Part shown: positions 6,835 to 15,542 of the stretch, one piece after another
Numbering within the stretch: position 1 is the stretch's first letter
Layout: each line of letters begins with the position of its first letter
From: an uncultured Thermomicrobiaceae bacterium
Lineage (GTDB): Bacteria > Chloroflexota > Chloroflexia > Thermomicrobiales > Thermomicrobiaceae
DNA length: 34,864 nt
Assembly (NCBI GenBank): GCA_938082375.1
Contig: CALKCJ010000003.1
Span: 1 to 34,864, forward strand
Direction of reading: 5' to 3'
Program-made: the position numbers and the translations under genes
Notes under the pieces: generated by a model
The model's database searches: none
Told to the model about the DNA's origin: nothing
The model's input: only the letters and a program-made list of their open reading frames with translations

Positions 6835-8910
6835 TCAGGCCGCGGGCTGCGGTTCCGAGGCTGGTGTCTCGGCCTCGCGCTGCCCGCCGCGCTGGATGAT
6901 CCGCCCTGTCTCGTAGGCGTAGCCAGCGAGGATGTAGTAGACATTCTCCTGGTCGGTCAACCTCCACCTGTTGCGCTCAGCGGCCAGAAGCAGGCTGGCG
7001 ACCGAGTAGAGTAGCTCGTTCTCGGCCGGGTTGTGCTCCGTCAGCAGCCGATACTGGCGCATCTTGTCGAAAAGTTCGGTGGTGAAGGTGAGGACACGCG
7101 GCAGCGACATCGCACTGTAGTTCAGCTTCTCCAGCACCGGCTTGGAGCCGCCGTCCGAGTCGACATACTGCCGGTGGGCCACCCGGCCCAACAGCACGCC
7201 CAGGAGAAAGAGGGCCTGCTGCTGCGCATCGAGCTGAAGCCCTTCCGACGCGCTCCGGTATGGTTCGGAAATCACACGGTCCACGGTGACACCTCCTCGA
7301 TCGACACCACAGAGTTCCGACACCAGCAAGCGCAAGGCGAGCGTGCGGCCCAGGAACTGTCGCAGGGCGCTATCGACCTCGCGCGGCGACGCCGTCTGCC
7401 TCGCCCAGCGCTCGGGCACGAGCCAGTAACCGGCGTGCTGGCTGACGATGGCACGGGCGCCTTCCAGGAATGCGGCGATCAGGCCATGCTCGTCGACCGG
7501 CTCGCCCTGGATGAGCTGCCGCGCCAGCGTCAGCGCCGGCCGTACCTCGGGCGCACCCTGCTGGCGACGGAGCGGCAGTGTCCGCAGCAGGCCGTCGAGA
7601 CCCGGGAACCACCCCGATCGCTCGTCGTGGAACGGCTGGGCCCAGTCGCTCGTCGCTGTGAGGTCGTTCAGCCGGTTCATTGCGCGGATCACGGCTTGCA
7701 CGCGCGACGGCGGCACCTCCGCCACCACCTCGCGGACTTTGACCGCCATGTTCTGCTTCTCGTGGAAGAGCAACGTCAGGTAGGCGTAGAGCTCAGCTCG
7801 CTGCTGCCCCACCCGGGCCAAGTCCTCGGGGGTACGGCGGAGTTGCTGGAGGCGATCGAGCTCGGTCGCTTCCTGGCGCACAAGCGCCAACCGGCGCATG
7901 ACCGCCTCGTAGTCCAGGGAGGCTTCGATGGCGAACTCCGGGATGACGAACACCGGCGTGCGCAGCAACCGAGTCTCGAGCTGTTGCTCCAGTAGCCGGT
8001 CGCCGATCATTAGGTCGAGGTAGCAGTCCTGGCACACCACATAGCAGCGCGCGAAGCCATCCTCCACGAGTCCTGAGGCGAAGCTCGTCTTGTCGGTGAT
8101 ATAGGTCTTGATGCGAAAGCGCCGGAAGTCGCTGGTCACCAAGTGTTCTTCGCCACAGAGGTGGCAGTGGCCGGGAACCGCCTGGCTGAAAGCCCGCTCC
8201 ACCAGGTACCAGAGCACATAGCGACCGTAGGCCGGCTCCTCGGCCAGCGGCCGGCCGTCCAGCGCGAGCGTGTAGTAGGCCACGTCGCTACCCCAGCCCA
8301 GGAGCGCGCGCAGCGATTTCGCCAGCGCCTCCGCGCGTTTCTTCGGTTCGACCTGCTCAAGCGCCTGCCATGTGACCCGGAGCTGCCCACCGTCTGCGAG
8401 GTAAAGGTACTGACTGGTATTCGTTGTCGGCGGCGGGGGATCCAGGCGGAAGCCATCCAAGTCGAGCAGGAAGCGCGAGCGCTTGTCGATGGCTGGCCCA
8501 AGGTCGCGGAGTACTGGCTTGGCCAGCGCCAGCACCGGCTCGAGCTCGGCCAGTGCTGCAGGCCCCTCCTCGCCCGTGAGGAGCCGCGGAGCGAGGCCGA
8601 CGAAGACCGGGCCAAGAAGGTGGCGCAGGTCGCGCACGGTCACGTCGCGCACGTCGCCACCTGGCTCCGACTTCATCAGGTTCAGGAACAGGTAGCGGCG
8701 CAGTGTTGGGCTCGAGACCTCGACAAGTTCATGGCAGAGGAGACGCTGCTCCGGCCAGAGGTCGATGACGGCCAGATAGCGGCGTCGCTCCGCGCCGTTG
8801 CCGGTCTCCTCGTCGTCAGACGCCAGTGCGAGCTGCCTGACAACGGAAAGCGGGTCGTCTGGCAGTGCATGCCGCACGAAGCGGCCGAGAGAGCGGATGC
8901 TCTGGATCAC
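6835..8910 (-). CDS. cas8b: CRISPR Cascade large subunit Cas8b (Csh1/TM1802 family)
   Basis: This 691-aa protein occupies the large-subunit position, between cas6 and cas7. It has a zinc-binding arrangement CHLC (Cys249, Cys252) and CQDC (Cys293, Cys296), with KTYITDKTSFASG in between, typical of the TM1802/Csh1 group of Cas8b. The large subunit recognises the PAM and stabilises the R-loop. The start is GTG at 8910, overlapping the cas6 stop as GTGA. Cas8 proteins are divergent, so the subtype call rests on the Cys pattern, the size, and the neighbouring Csh2-type Cas7. No nuclease motif is visible. Confidence 0.92.
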   Translation of the reverse strand: MIQSIRSLGRFVRHALPDDPLSVVRQLALASDDEETGNGAERRRYLAVIDLWPEQRLLCHELVEVSSPTLRRYLFLNLMKSEPGGDVRDVTVRDLRHLLGPVFVGLAPRLLTGEEGPAALAELEPVLALAKPVLRDLGPAIDKRSRFLLDLDGFRLDPPPPTTNTSQYLYLADGGQLRVTWQALEQVEPKKRAEALAKSLRALLGWGSDVAYYTLALDGRPLAEEPAYGRYVLWYLVERAFSQAVPGHCHLCGEEHLVTSDFRRFRIKTYITDKTSFASGLVEDGFARCYVVCQDCYLDLMIGDRLLEQQLETRLLRTPVFVIPEFAIEASLDYEAVMRRLALVRQEATELDRLQQLRRTPEDLARVGQQRAELYAYLTLLFHEKQNMAVKVREVVAEVPPSRVQAVIRAMNRLNDLTATSDWAQPFHDERSGWFPGLDGLLRTLPLRRQQGAPEVRPALTLARQLIQGEPVDEHGLIAAFLEGARAIVSQHAGYWLVPERWARQTASPREVDSALRQFLGRTLALRLLVSELCGVDRGGVTVDRVISEPYRSASEGLQLDAQQQALFLLGVLLGRVAHRQYVDSDGGSKPVLEKLNYSAMSLPRVLTFTTELFDKMRQYRLLTEHNPAENELLYSVASLLLAAERNRWRLTDQENVYYILAGYAYETGRIIQRGGQREAETPASEPQPAA

Positions 8911-9674
8911 GCCGTCACTCTCCTCTCTCGTTCCGGCGACCGGAGCCGGGGCTCGACATCGACGAACCCGAAGCCCTGGCTGTTCTTGGCGCCGAGCCCA
9001 GCGTGGAGCGCCAGCCAGAGCAGCGGCTCCGGCCCCTCCAGCCGGAAGCGCCCCGCCCAGGCCTCGATCCAGGTCCCTTTGTACTGCTCCAAACGACGAT
9101 GGCGTGGGCTTATTCCCAGCGAATGTATCTGAATCGGCTCAGAGCACGGCAGGCGGAGGATCTCGGCCTTGCGCGCCAGATTCGCGGCGACCAGCTCAGC
9201 GAACTCGCGGGCGAGCGGGTTGTAGTACTGCGTGTAGCGACGCCCGTCCCGCTCCAGCGTACGGTAGACCGTGATCGGCGAGAGGGTACGGACGACCAGC
9301 GGCGATTCGATGACCGGTGCAGGCAAGGCAGCTACTTCGCGCACCGCGAAGCTGAGGGACGCCAGCCGTACCATCCCGTGCCGCAGAATTCCGTCCGCGA
9401 GCGCCTCGACCAGGTCGGTCGCTGGCGAGGCGAAGCAGAACCAGACTTGCCCACCGACGTTGAAGCCCTCGGCGCGTTGATAGCTGATCGCCCCGCTGAG
9501 CTGGGAGAAGACAAATGGCTTAACCGGCCGTCGCCCTTCCCAGTAGCGGCCGTCATGTAGCGCGTCCGCCAGGGGCCTCGGCAGGTTGCGGTAGATCACC
9601 GCTTGCAGCGCCTCCCGGTAGTTCGCCGGCAATATCCCTCGCTCCACCGGGTCAAGATGGATTTCCAGGCGCAT
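8907..9674 (-). CDS. cas6: CRISPR crRNA-processing endoribonuclease Cas6
   Basis: Cas6, 255 aa, cuts the precursor crRNA within each repeat and leaves the 8-nt handle. It has two ferredoxin-like halves and ends with the glycine-rich loop GLGAKNSQGFGFV (about residues 226-238), the hallmark of the family. His40 in LADALHDGRYW is the likely general acid/base, followed by PFVFSQLSG as in other Cas6 proteins. ATG 9674 was chosen over the adjacent GTG 9677 because AAGGGGG lies six bases before the ATG. It is the first gene of the operon. Confidence 0.96.
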   Translation of the reverse strand: MRLEIHLDPVERGILPANYREALQAVIYRNLPRPLADALHDGRYWEGRRPVKPFVFSQLSGAISYQRAEGFNVGGQVWFCFASPATDLVEALADGILRHGMVRLASLSFAVREVAALPAPVIESPLVVRTLSPITVYRTLERDGRRYTQYYNPLAREFAELVAANLARKAEILRLPCSEPIQIHSLGISPRHRRLEQYKGTWIEAWAGRFRLEGPEPLLWLALHAGLGAKNSQGFGFVDVEPRLRSPERERRVTA

Positions 9675-9759
9675 CACACACCCCCTTCGGGTACCCCTAC
9701 GGCACCAGCGGGCTCTGTCCGGCCCGGGAACCCCCTCTGTTGAGTGCTAACCCTGCCTC

Positions 9760-9788
9760 AGTATAGTCCAATCTCCGACCGGGCGACT
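9760..9788 (-). promoter_or_regulatory. possible cas operon promoter
   Basis: On the minus strand a TATACT hexamer (9760-9765) lies 86 bp before the cas6 start, the same -10 form as in the array promoter. The sequence 17 bp upstream (AGTCGC, 9783-9788) is a poor -35, so this promoter is weak or needs an activator if real. It is the best candidate in the 9675-9990 gap. A short GGGAAC/GTTCCC hairpin at about 9854-9872 has no T run and no assigned role. Confidence 0.35.
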
Positions 9789-9995
9789 CTCACCGTGGCG
9801 CCCGGTATCCCCGTGATGAGTGGACAACTGCACAAGAGCTTAGCGGCGAGAGAGGGAACACTGTGGTTCCCGTATCGTGCCTAGACGTGCCGCCAGACCG
9901 GGCCCGCGCCCGAGCGCCTGCCCCAGCTCCCCGACGCTCACCGTGCCCGCTATCTTCCGGCCGTTCAGCGTATCGAGATACCGCCCCACTACCCT

Positions 9996-10004
9996 TGCTA
10001 CAAT
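9996..10004 (+). promoter_or_regulatory. extended -10 promoter for the glycosyltransferase
   Basis: The sequence TG-C-TACAAT is an extended -10 element, with TACAAT at 9999-10004, and no clear -35. A start near 10011 would leave about 43 nt before the preferred GTG start at 10054. It would lie inside any longer N-terminal reading frame, which supports the shorter protein. Confidence 0.5.
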
Positions 10005-10053
10005 CGTGGTCGAGATTGCCGACATGCCGCACGGCAGCCTGGCGGAGGGTGTG

Positions 10054-10872
10054 GTGTCGTCCCTGCCGGTACCGTCCAATCCAGACACCCGAGGAGCGAG
10101 AACGATCGAGCTCAGCCTGGTCATCCCGGCCTACAACGAGGAGACTCGGTTGCCGGCAACGCTCCAGGCGGTCGTCGACTACCTCTCAGCGCAGCCCTAC
10201 TCGTGGGAGGTCATCGTGGCCGACGACGGCAGCGAGGACGCGACGCCGGCGATCGTTGCCGAGTGGTGCCAGCGTGACGCGCGGGTACGCCATCTCCGCC
10301 TGCCTCACCGTGGAAAGGCGGTGGCGGTACGCGAGGGTATCCTGGCGTCCGGTGGCCGCATCGTCGTCTTCACCGACGCTGACCTGTCCACCCCGATCGA
10401 ATACCTGGAGCCGGCCCGCGCGCTGCTTCGCGACGAGTGGGACATTGTGATCGGGTCACGCGAGGGTGCCGAGGCACGCCGGATCGGCGAGCCACTTCAC
10501 CGGCATCTCATGGGCCGCGTCTTTAACCGGATTGTCCAACTTTTGGTGGTGCCCGGCCTCGAGGACACCCAGTGCGGCTTTAAGGCATTCCGTGCTGAGG
10601 TAGCCCGCGATCTCTTCAGCCGTTCACTCCTCTATCACAATGGGCTTGGCGCGGCACGCGGGCCACTCGTAACCGGCTTCGACGTCGAGATCCTGTACCT
10701 GGCCCGCCGCCGGGGGTACCGGCTGGCGGTGCTGCCGATCGTCTGGCGGCACGTCGAGGGCAGCAAGGTTCGTCCCGGCATCGACGCCGTCCTGATGGTG
10801 CGGGACGTGGTTACGGTCTGGGTCAACAGCCTGCTCGGGCGCTACGACGACGAGCAGGCAGCTCCCCGCTGA
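10054..10872 (+). CDS. family 2 glycosyltransferase, dolichyl-phosphate-glucose synthase type
   Basis: The 272-aa product is a GT-A fold glycosyltransferase. ELSLVIPAYNEETRLPATL (19-37) is the nucleotide-sugar binding strand, ADDGSEDATP (56-65) holds the conserved Asp pair, and VFTDADLSTP (105-114) is the metal-binding DxD-like motif. GSREGAEARR and VPGLEDTQCGFKAFR are typical of enzymes that move glucose or mannose from a nucleotide sugar to a polyprenyl phosphate. No C-terminal membrane domain is present. The open frame extends to 9877, but GTG 10054 has GGAGG five bases before it and lies downstream of a predicted promoter; ATG 10024 is an alternative. The acceptor lipid and sugar cannot be told from sequence. 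Confidence 0.9.
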   Translation: MSSLPVPSNPDTRGARTIELSLVIPAYNEETRLPATLQAVVDYLSAQPYSWEVIVADDGSEDATPAIVAEWCQRDARVRHLRLPHRGKAVAVREGILASGGRIVVFTDADLSTPIEYLEPARALLRDEWDIVIGSREGAEARRIGEPLHRHLMGRVFNRIVQLLVVPGLEDTQCGFKAFRAEVARDLFSRSLLYHNGLGAARGPLVTGFDVEILYLARRRGYRLAVLPIVWRHVEGSKVRPGIDAVLMVRDVVTVWVNSLLGRYDDEQAAPR

Positions 10873-10878
10873 CCCGAG

Positions 10879-11568
10879 TTACGCCCTGGCCCCGCGGGCG
10901 ACTGCGGTGTCGAGCAACTCTTCGACCACCCGCCCCACCAGTCGATTGGCCAAAACGACCGGTCGCCCGCTCGCTTCTGCAATTGTCTGCTTCATCGCCT
11001 GGGTATAGCCCATGCAATCCAGGACGATGAGATCGACCCCCTGACTCGCCAGCTTACGGCCGATGCGCTCGAGCTCGGTCCTTGCATCGTACGGCGAGAC
11101 CACGCCGCCGACGAACCGGCGGCCCGCCAGCGCCCATTTCTCTGCCATCGTCTCGTACTGTCCGGGATGGGGCATCAGCACACCAAGCGCTCCGACTGGC
11201 AGGAGGGCGTTGACTGTCGCGACCAGGAGGCGATCCGGGTAGACGATCGGTACCGGGGCGCGCAGGCCGGGGAAAGTGCCGGTACAGAGAACGACCAGGA
11301 GTGTCGCCCCCTGGCGCACGGCTGTATCTGCCGCCCGCTGCAGGCAGGGCAGCACGCGCTCTTTGGCAATCACGAGCTCCTCACCGGTGTGCAGCCGCGT
11401 CACCAGGGGGTGTTCGCCTGCCACCGGCTCGAGCGCAGCGATCTCATGGCGGCTCAAGTCGTCGAGTGCGCCGAACTCCAGCAGCCGATTCGGCTTCGCG
11501 GTGAACATCGAGTCGACAATGTCGGGTCGTGGCGCCTGACCGATAGTGAGAAGGCCGATGACGGTCAT
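10879..11568 (-). CDS. AroM family protein
   Basis: This 229-aa protein matches the AroM family from its start MTVIGLLTIGQAPRPDIV through LEFGALDDLS. It has two Cys in racemase-like contexts, VVLCTGTFPGL in the middle and IVLDCMGYTQAMK near the end. That pairing resembles the Asp/Glu/hydantoin racemase fold, where two Cys act as acid and base. The biochemical role of AroM is not established, and nothing nearby reveals a substrate. The gene converges on the glycosyltransferase with only six bases between stops, and diverges from the histidine kinase gene. Confidence 0.9.
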   Translation of the reverse strand: MTVIGLLTIGQAPRPDIVDSMFTAKPNRLLEFGALDDLSRHEIAALEPVAGEHPLVTRLHTGEELVIAKERVLPCLQRAADTAVRQGATLLVVLCTGTFPGLRAPVPIVYPDRLLVATVNALLPVGALGVLMPHPGQYETMAEKWALAGRRFVGGVVSPYDARTELERIGRKLASQGVDLIVLDCMGYTQAMKQTIAEASGRPVVLANRLVGRVVEELLDTAVARGARA

Positions 11569-11637
11569 TTCTCTGCCCTGTCATACCGTGTGCCGATCCC
11601 AGTGCATGGTATCATGAGGCTGCCAGTCCGCGGGAAA

Positions 11638-11681
11638 CGTCATGGTAACGTGGTCTGTAGGCCGTAGACGCCACCATGACG
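11638..11681. promoter_or_regulatory. inverted repeat upstream of the histidine kinase
   Basis: CGTCATGGT at 11638-11646 and ACCATGACG at 11673-11681 form a perfect 9-bp inverted repeat with 26 bp between. It lies in the divergent region between the AroM gene and the kinase gene, ending 19 bp before the kinase start. It could be an operator for an autoregulated response regulator or a hairpin in the kinase 5' UTR. No convincing -35/-10 pair was identified around it. Confidence 0.4.
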
Positions 11682-11700
11682 AGCAGCGGTAGGAGCGTCC

Positions 11701-12789
11701 GTGAGCGAGCATTCCGCTAAGCAGCTCGACGAGATCGACCAAGCGATCAAAGACACCCTCCGCACCTTCGAGGGTCGGATCGGTAAGTTGTGCGAGCGGC
11801 TCTCCAGACTGGTCGAGGAGCTGGAGCGTGAGCGCACCCACGTCCAGACGCGCACTGAGGAGCTCATGATCGACCGTATCGACGGGAAGGAGCTTGAGAT
11901 CGAGCGCCTGCGCGAAGCCGAAGACCGGCTGACCGAGGATCTGACGCGCGCCTCGACCCTCAACCGGCAGCTTGCCGACTTCTTTCAGCTTCTCAGCGTT
12001 ACTCGCCAGCAATGGGATGAAGCTCGACTGCTTCCTGGCCTCGACGCTGCCCAGAGGCTCGCCGTACGGCAAGCGATGATCCGGGCGCAGGAGGAGGAGC
12101 GACGGAGACTCGCTCGCGAGATTCACGATGGCCCAGCTCAGGTCCTGGCGAATGCGATCCTCAACGTCCAGTTCGCAGCACGCGTCTTGGCCCGCGCCCC
12201 GGAAGGGATCCCGGCCTCCCTCTTGGAAGAACTGGAGCGGATCGAGCACGTGCTGCGCGAAGGCCTGAGCGAGACGCGCCGCTTCATCGTCGATCTCCAG
12301 CCGACCATGCTGAAGCAGTATGGTCTGCTGGTCACGTTGCGCAACTATCTGGAGTCGTATCGCCGGCTTTTCCCTGGAGAGATCGAGCTCGACGTACCGG
12401 AAGCGCTTCCGTCTTTAACACCCGAGCAAGAACTCGCCGTTTTCCGCATCGTGCAAGAGGCTCTGCACAACATCCTACGGCACGCACGAGCTAGGAAAAT
12501 TGGCCTAAAGATTTCCGTCGGTCCTGCCGACATAGTCATTATGGTGGAGGACGATGGTCAGGGGTTCCGCCCGTCCGCTGTCGCGTCGACCTCTACCGGA
12601 GGTTTCGGGCTGCACGGGATGCGGGAGCGTGCTGAAGTCATCGGCGCCCAGTTGACGGTTCGTAGTGAACCTGGGCAGGGCACGAGCATTACCCTGGTGG
12701 TGCCACTCGGAGCGACAACTGAGACCTCACCGGGAGGTACACACGACTCCTCTCGCGCGGAGCGAACGGAGAAGGAGCGAGTCTCATGA
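11701..12789 (+). CDS. cytoplasmic sensor histidine kinase, DegS/NarL class
   Basis: This 362-aa protein has no transmembrane segment. Residues 1-100 are strongly helical and probably a coiled-coil sensor region, as in DegS. The HisKA_3 phosphoacceptor helix EEERRRLAREIHDGPAQVL places the phosphorylated His at 142. The ATPase domain follows, with N-box Glu253/Asn257 (IVQEALHNILRHA), DDGQGF (284-289) and the glycine-rich GGFGLHGMRER (300-310). It autophosphorylates and passes phosphate to the regulator encoded next to it, whose ATG overlaps its stop. The start is GTG with AGGAG six bases before. The signal sensed is unknown; the lack of membrane anchor suggests a cytoplasmic cue. Confidence 0.93.
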   Translation: MSEHSAKQLDEIDQAIKDTLRTFEGRIGKLCERLSRLVEELERERTHVQTRTEELMIDRIDGKELEIERLREAEDRLTEDLTRASTLNRQLADFFQLLSVTRQQWDEARLLPGLDAAQRLAVRQAMIRAQEEERRRLAREIHDGPAQVLANAILNVQFAARVLARAPEGIPASLLEELERIEHVLREGLSETRRFIVDLQPTMLKQYGLLVTLRNYLESYRRLFPGEIELDVPEALPSLTPEQELAVFRIVQEALHNILRHARARKIGLKISVGPADIVIMVEDDGQGFRPSAVASTSTGGFGLHGMRERAEVIGAQLTVRSEPGQGTSITLVVPLGATTETSPGGTHDSSRAERTEKERVS

Positions 12790-13532
12790 ACCAGGTCGAC
12801 ATTATGATCGTCGATGACCACCCGCTCTTCCGCAGCGGTATACGCTGGAGCCTCGAGCAGGTGCCCAATTTCCGCATCGTCGGGGAGGCCGGAGACGGAG
12901 GTGAGGCCATCCGCCTCGCTGACGAGTGCTCGCCTGATGTCATCCTCGTCGATCTGAGCCTGCCGGGCATGAACGGCCTCGAGGTGGCGCGAGCACTGAA
13001 GCGCCGCCAGCCGCAGGCCGGGGTCATCATCCTGACCATGCACCAGGACGATGAGCAGCTCTTCAACGCGATCCGTGCCGGGGCCTCGGCGTACTGCACG
13101 AAGGATATCGAGCCCAGCGAGCTGATCGAGGTCATTACCCGCGTGGCCCGAGGCGAGTATCTGATTAACGAAATGGTGCTGTCCCGCCCGTTCGTCGCCT
13201 CCCGTGTTCTCGACCAGTTCCGCGAACTCTCCCGCATGGATCGTTCCTCGACCGGCTTCTTCTCACCACTCACGCCGCGCGAGATCGAAATCCTTGACTG
13301 CGTGGCGCGGGGGCACAGCAACAAGGAAATCGCCCAGCTCCTCAGTATCAGCGACCAGACAGTCAAGAACCACATTACCTCGATCCTACGCAAGCTGGCC
13401 GTCAACGATCGGACGCAGGCAGTGATTTACGCCCTGCGCCACGGCTGGATCCGGCTGGACGATGAGACCGAACAGGGAACTAATTTCTCGGCGCCCGGCA
13501 CGTTCTCACGTGAGCGGAACGGGCGGCTCTGA
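12786..13532 (+). CDS. NarL/FixJ family response regulator
   Basis: The 248-aa product has an N-terminal receiver domain (5-125) with the acidic pair Asp10-Asp11 (MIVDDHPLFR), phosphoacceptor Asp56 (VILVDLSLPGMNG), a Thr/Met switch strand (IILTMH) and Lys110 (AYCTKDI). The C-terminal LuxR-type helix-turn-helix starts at LTPREIEILDCVARG and contains the recognition helix SDQTVKNHITSILRKL. It is the cognate partner of the upstream kinase (4-bp overlap, AAGGAG eight bases before the ATG). The last 25 residues are polar and probably disordered. Target genes cannot be deduced. Confidence 0.95.
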   Translation: MNQVDIMIVDDHPLFRSGIRWSLEQVPNFRIVGEAGDGGEAIRLADECSPDVILVDLSLPGMNGLEVARALKRRQPQAGVIILTMHQDDEQLFNAIRAGASAYCTKDIEPSELIEVITRVARGEYLINEMVLSRPFVASRVLDQFRELSRMDRSSTGFFSPLTPREIEILDCVARGHSNKEIAQLLSISDQTVKNHITSILRKLAVNDRTQAVIYALRHGWIRLDDETEQGTNFSAPGTFSRERNGRL

Positions 13533-13574
13533 TCACACCCCGTCGCCGACAGCTCGCGACAAACCTGCTCCGCC

Positions 13575-15332
13575 CTACCGCCTCGCGAATTGACGCTCGA
13601 GTTCTTGCTGGCTAAGGTGGAGCATCGTCGGCCGCCCGTGGCCGCAGGCCCGAGGCGCGGTGCATGCCTCGAGCTGGCGCACGAGTTCGCGCATCTCGCC
13701 CAGGCTCAGCTCCTGCCCTGCCCGGATCGCCGAGTGACACGCTGTGCTGATCGCGAGCGCCTCGAGCCGGCTCGAGCCTCGGCCACCACTGGCCAGCTCG
13801 TCGAGGATCGCCAGCAGCGTGGTGTTGGGTGACCTGCGGTGCATCACTGCTGGCACACCACGGATCGCCACCGCGCTCCTGCCGAAAGGCTCGACCCGGT
13901 AGCCGAGCTGTCCCAGCTCTTCCCGATAGTCCTCCAGCACCGCGAGCTGGGTGGCTGTCAACTCGACCACCAGCGGCTCGAGGAGTACCTGGACGTCGAC
14001 CGCAGCCCGCTCGTATTGCGTCATGAGCTGCTCGAGCAGCACTCGCTCGTGGGCCGCGTGCTGGTCGATCAGGTACATCCCATCCGGCCCCTCGGCGATG
14101 ATGTAGGTGCTATGCAACTGTCCCAGTACTCGTAACACCGGTAGCGCCCGCTCGGTGCCCGCCTCCTCCGGTGCCGGAAACCGCTCCTCCCCTGCCCCTT
14201 GAGACAACGCACGCAGACCCGCTGACGCCCCCCTACTCGGGTCAGCCAGCACGAGCCGCCGTTGCAGGCTCGGGGGTGAGAGCGGGCTGAAAGTGACGGC
14301 TGGAATGCCTTGCGCTGGGGTATGGAGCGCCAGCGTCCGCCGAACGGCCGCTTGTACCGCGTGGAAGACGGCACGCTCGTCGGCGAAGCGCACCTCCCGC
14401 TTGGTGGGATGCACATTGACGTCGACGCGCCCGGGCGGGACTTCCAGATCGACGACCACTACCGGATAGCGCCCGGCCATGATCAGCGAGTGGTACGCCT
14501 GTTCCACAGCCACCCCGAGCGGCCGGCTCTCGATCCAGCGCCGGTTGACGAAGAAGAGCATACCCTGGCGGTTACTGCGCGTCAGCGTCGGCAGGCCAAC
14601 GTAGCCGCACACCTGGAGTGGCAATGGCTCGGCCTGGGTCGGCAGCAGCTCGTCGGGCGGCGCGATCGGAACCATCTGTGCGGCCACCTCGGCCCCGAAG
14701 ATCCCGACCAGGGCGTTCTCCAGGCTGCCGCTCCCGTCGGTGACGAGGGCAGTCCGCCTGTCAACCACCAGCTCGAAGCGCACCTCAGGGTGAGCCAGGG
14801 CGTAGGCGCCGACCACACGCTGGATGTAGGCTGCCTCTGTGTTTTCCTGCCGCAGAAACCTCCGCCGCGCAGGGACGTTCGCAAAGAGATCGCGAACAGT
14901 GACCACCGTGCCCACCGCCGTAGCGGCCGGCTCTAGGGTCGTACGCCGGCCGAAGACCGAGCGCAGCCGAAGTCCATGCGCCGCGTCAACCGGACGGGTG
15001 ACGATCTCGAGGTCGCTCACAGCCGCAATGCTTGCCAGCGCCTCGCCGCGGAAGCCGAACGTGCGCAGGCTGGCCAGATCTTCGAACTGGCGAAGCTTCG
15101 ATGTGGCGTGCCGCTCGATCGCCAAAGGCAGGTCAGCGGCGGACATGCCGGCGCCATCGTCGCGCACCCGGATGCACTCGCACCCGCCAGCCTCGATTTC
15201 GACCACGACCGATCGGGCGCCGGCATCGAGCGCGTTCTCGACAAGCTCCTTGACGACCGAGGCTGGCCGCTCGATGACCTCGCCGGCCGCGATCTTGCCG
15301 ATCGTCGCCTCGTCGAGCACCTGGATCCGCAT
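13575..15332 (-). CDS. mutL: DNA mismatch repair protein MutL
   Basis: MutL, 585 aa, links mismatch recognition by MutS to strand removal. The N-terminal GHKL ATPase has Glu29 and Asn33 (KELVENALDAGA), the RVRDDGAGM motif and GFRGEALASI. A transducer domain follows, then a Pro/Arg-rich linker. The C-terminal dimer domain carries the endonuclease signature DQHAAHERVLLE, matching DQHA(X)2E(X)4E, and the late CGHGRP motif, so this MutL is predicted to nick DNA itself, as expected in bacteria without MutH. ATG 15332 matches the family start MRIQVLDEATIGKIAAGEV; the open frame extends upstream but without homology. No mutS is in the window. Confidence 0.97.
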   Translation of the reverse strand: MRIQVLDEATIGKIAAGEVIERPASVVKELVENALDAGARSVVVEIEAGGCECIRVRDDGAGMSAADLPLAIERHATSKLRQFEDLASLRTFGFRGEALASIAAVSDLEIVTRPVDAAHGLRLRSVFGRRTTLEPAATAVGTVVTVRDLFANVPARRRFLRQENTEAAYIQRVVGAYALAHPEVRFELVVDRRTALVTDGSGSLENALVGIFGAEVAAQMVPIAPPDELLPTQAEPLPLQVCGYVGLPTLTRSNRQGMLFFVNRRWIESRPLGVAVEQAYHSLIMAGRYPVVVVDLEVPPGRVDVNVHPTKREVRFADERAVFHAVQAAVRRTLALHTPAQGIPAVTFSPLSPPSLQRRLVLADPSRGASAGLRALSQGAGEERFPAPEEAGTERALPVLRVLGQLHSTYIIAEGPDGMYLIDQHAAHERVLLEQLMTQYERAAVDVQVLLEPLVVELTATQLAVLEDYREELGQLGYRVEPFGRSAVAIRGVPAVMHRRSPNTTLLAILDELASGGRGSSRLEALAISTACHSAIRAGQELSLGEMRELVRQLEACTAPRACGHGRPTMLHLSQQELERQFARR

Positions 15333-15542
15333 CGGCACCGCGCTCCCCTGCCTGGAGTATAACAGCCGGAGATTCGCTACCAGCCGCGACAGGGCGGAGA
15401 GCAAGGTTCGCCCACCTCTGGCGGGAACCAGGCTCTTCCCTCTCCCAAGCGATATAACTATCTGTAGAGCGGTGGTATGGAACACGTAAAAGGCGAGGTG
15501 GCCTCTTGAGCCGCATCACTCGTTCAAGGAGGAACAGCTGAG

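Noticed and set aside
9741-9749. GAGTGCTAA before cas6, one half of a CIRCE heat-shock operator
   Set aside because: The second half (TTAGCACTC at nine bases) is missing on both sides, so a HrcA site is not supported.
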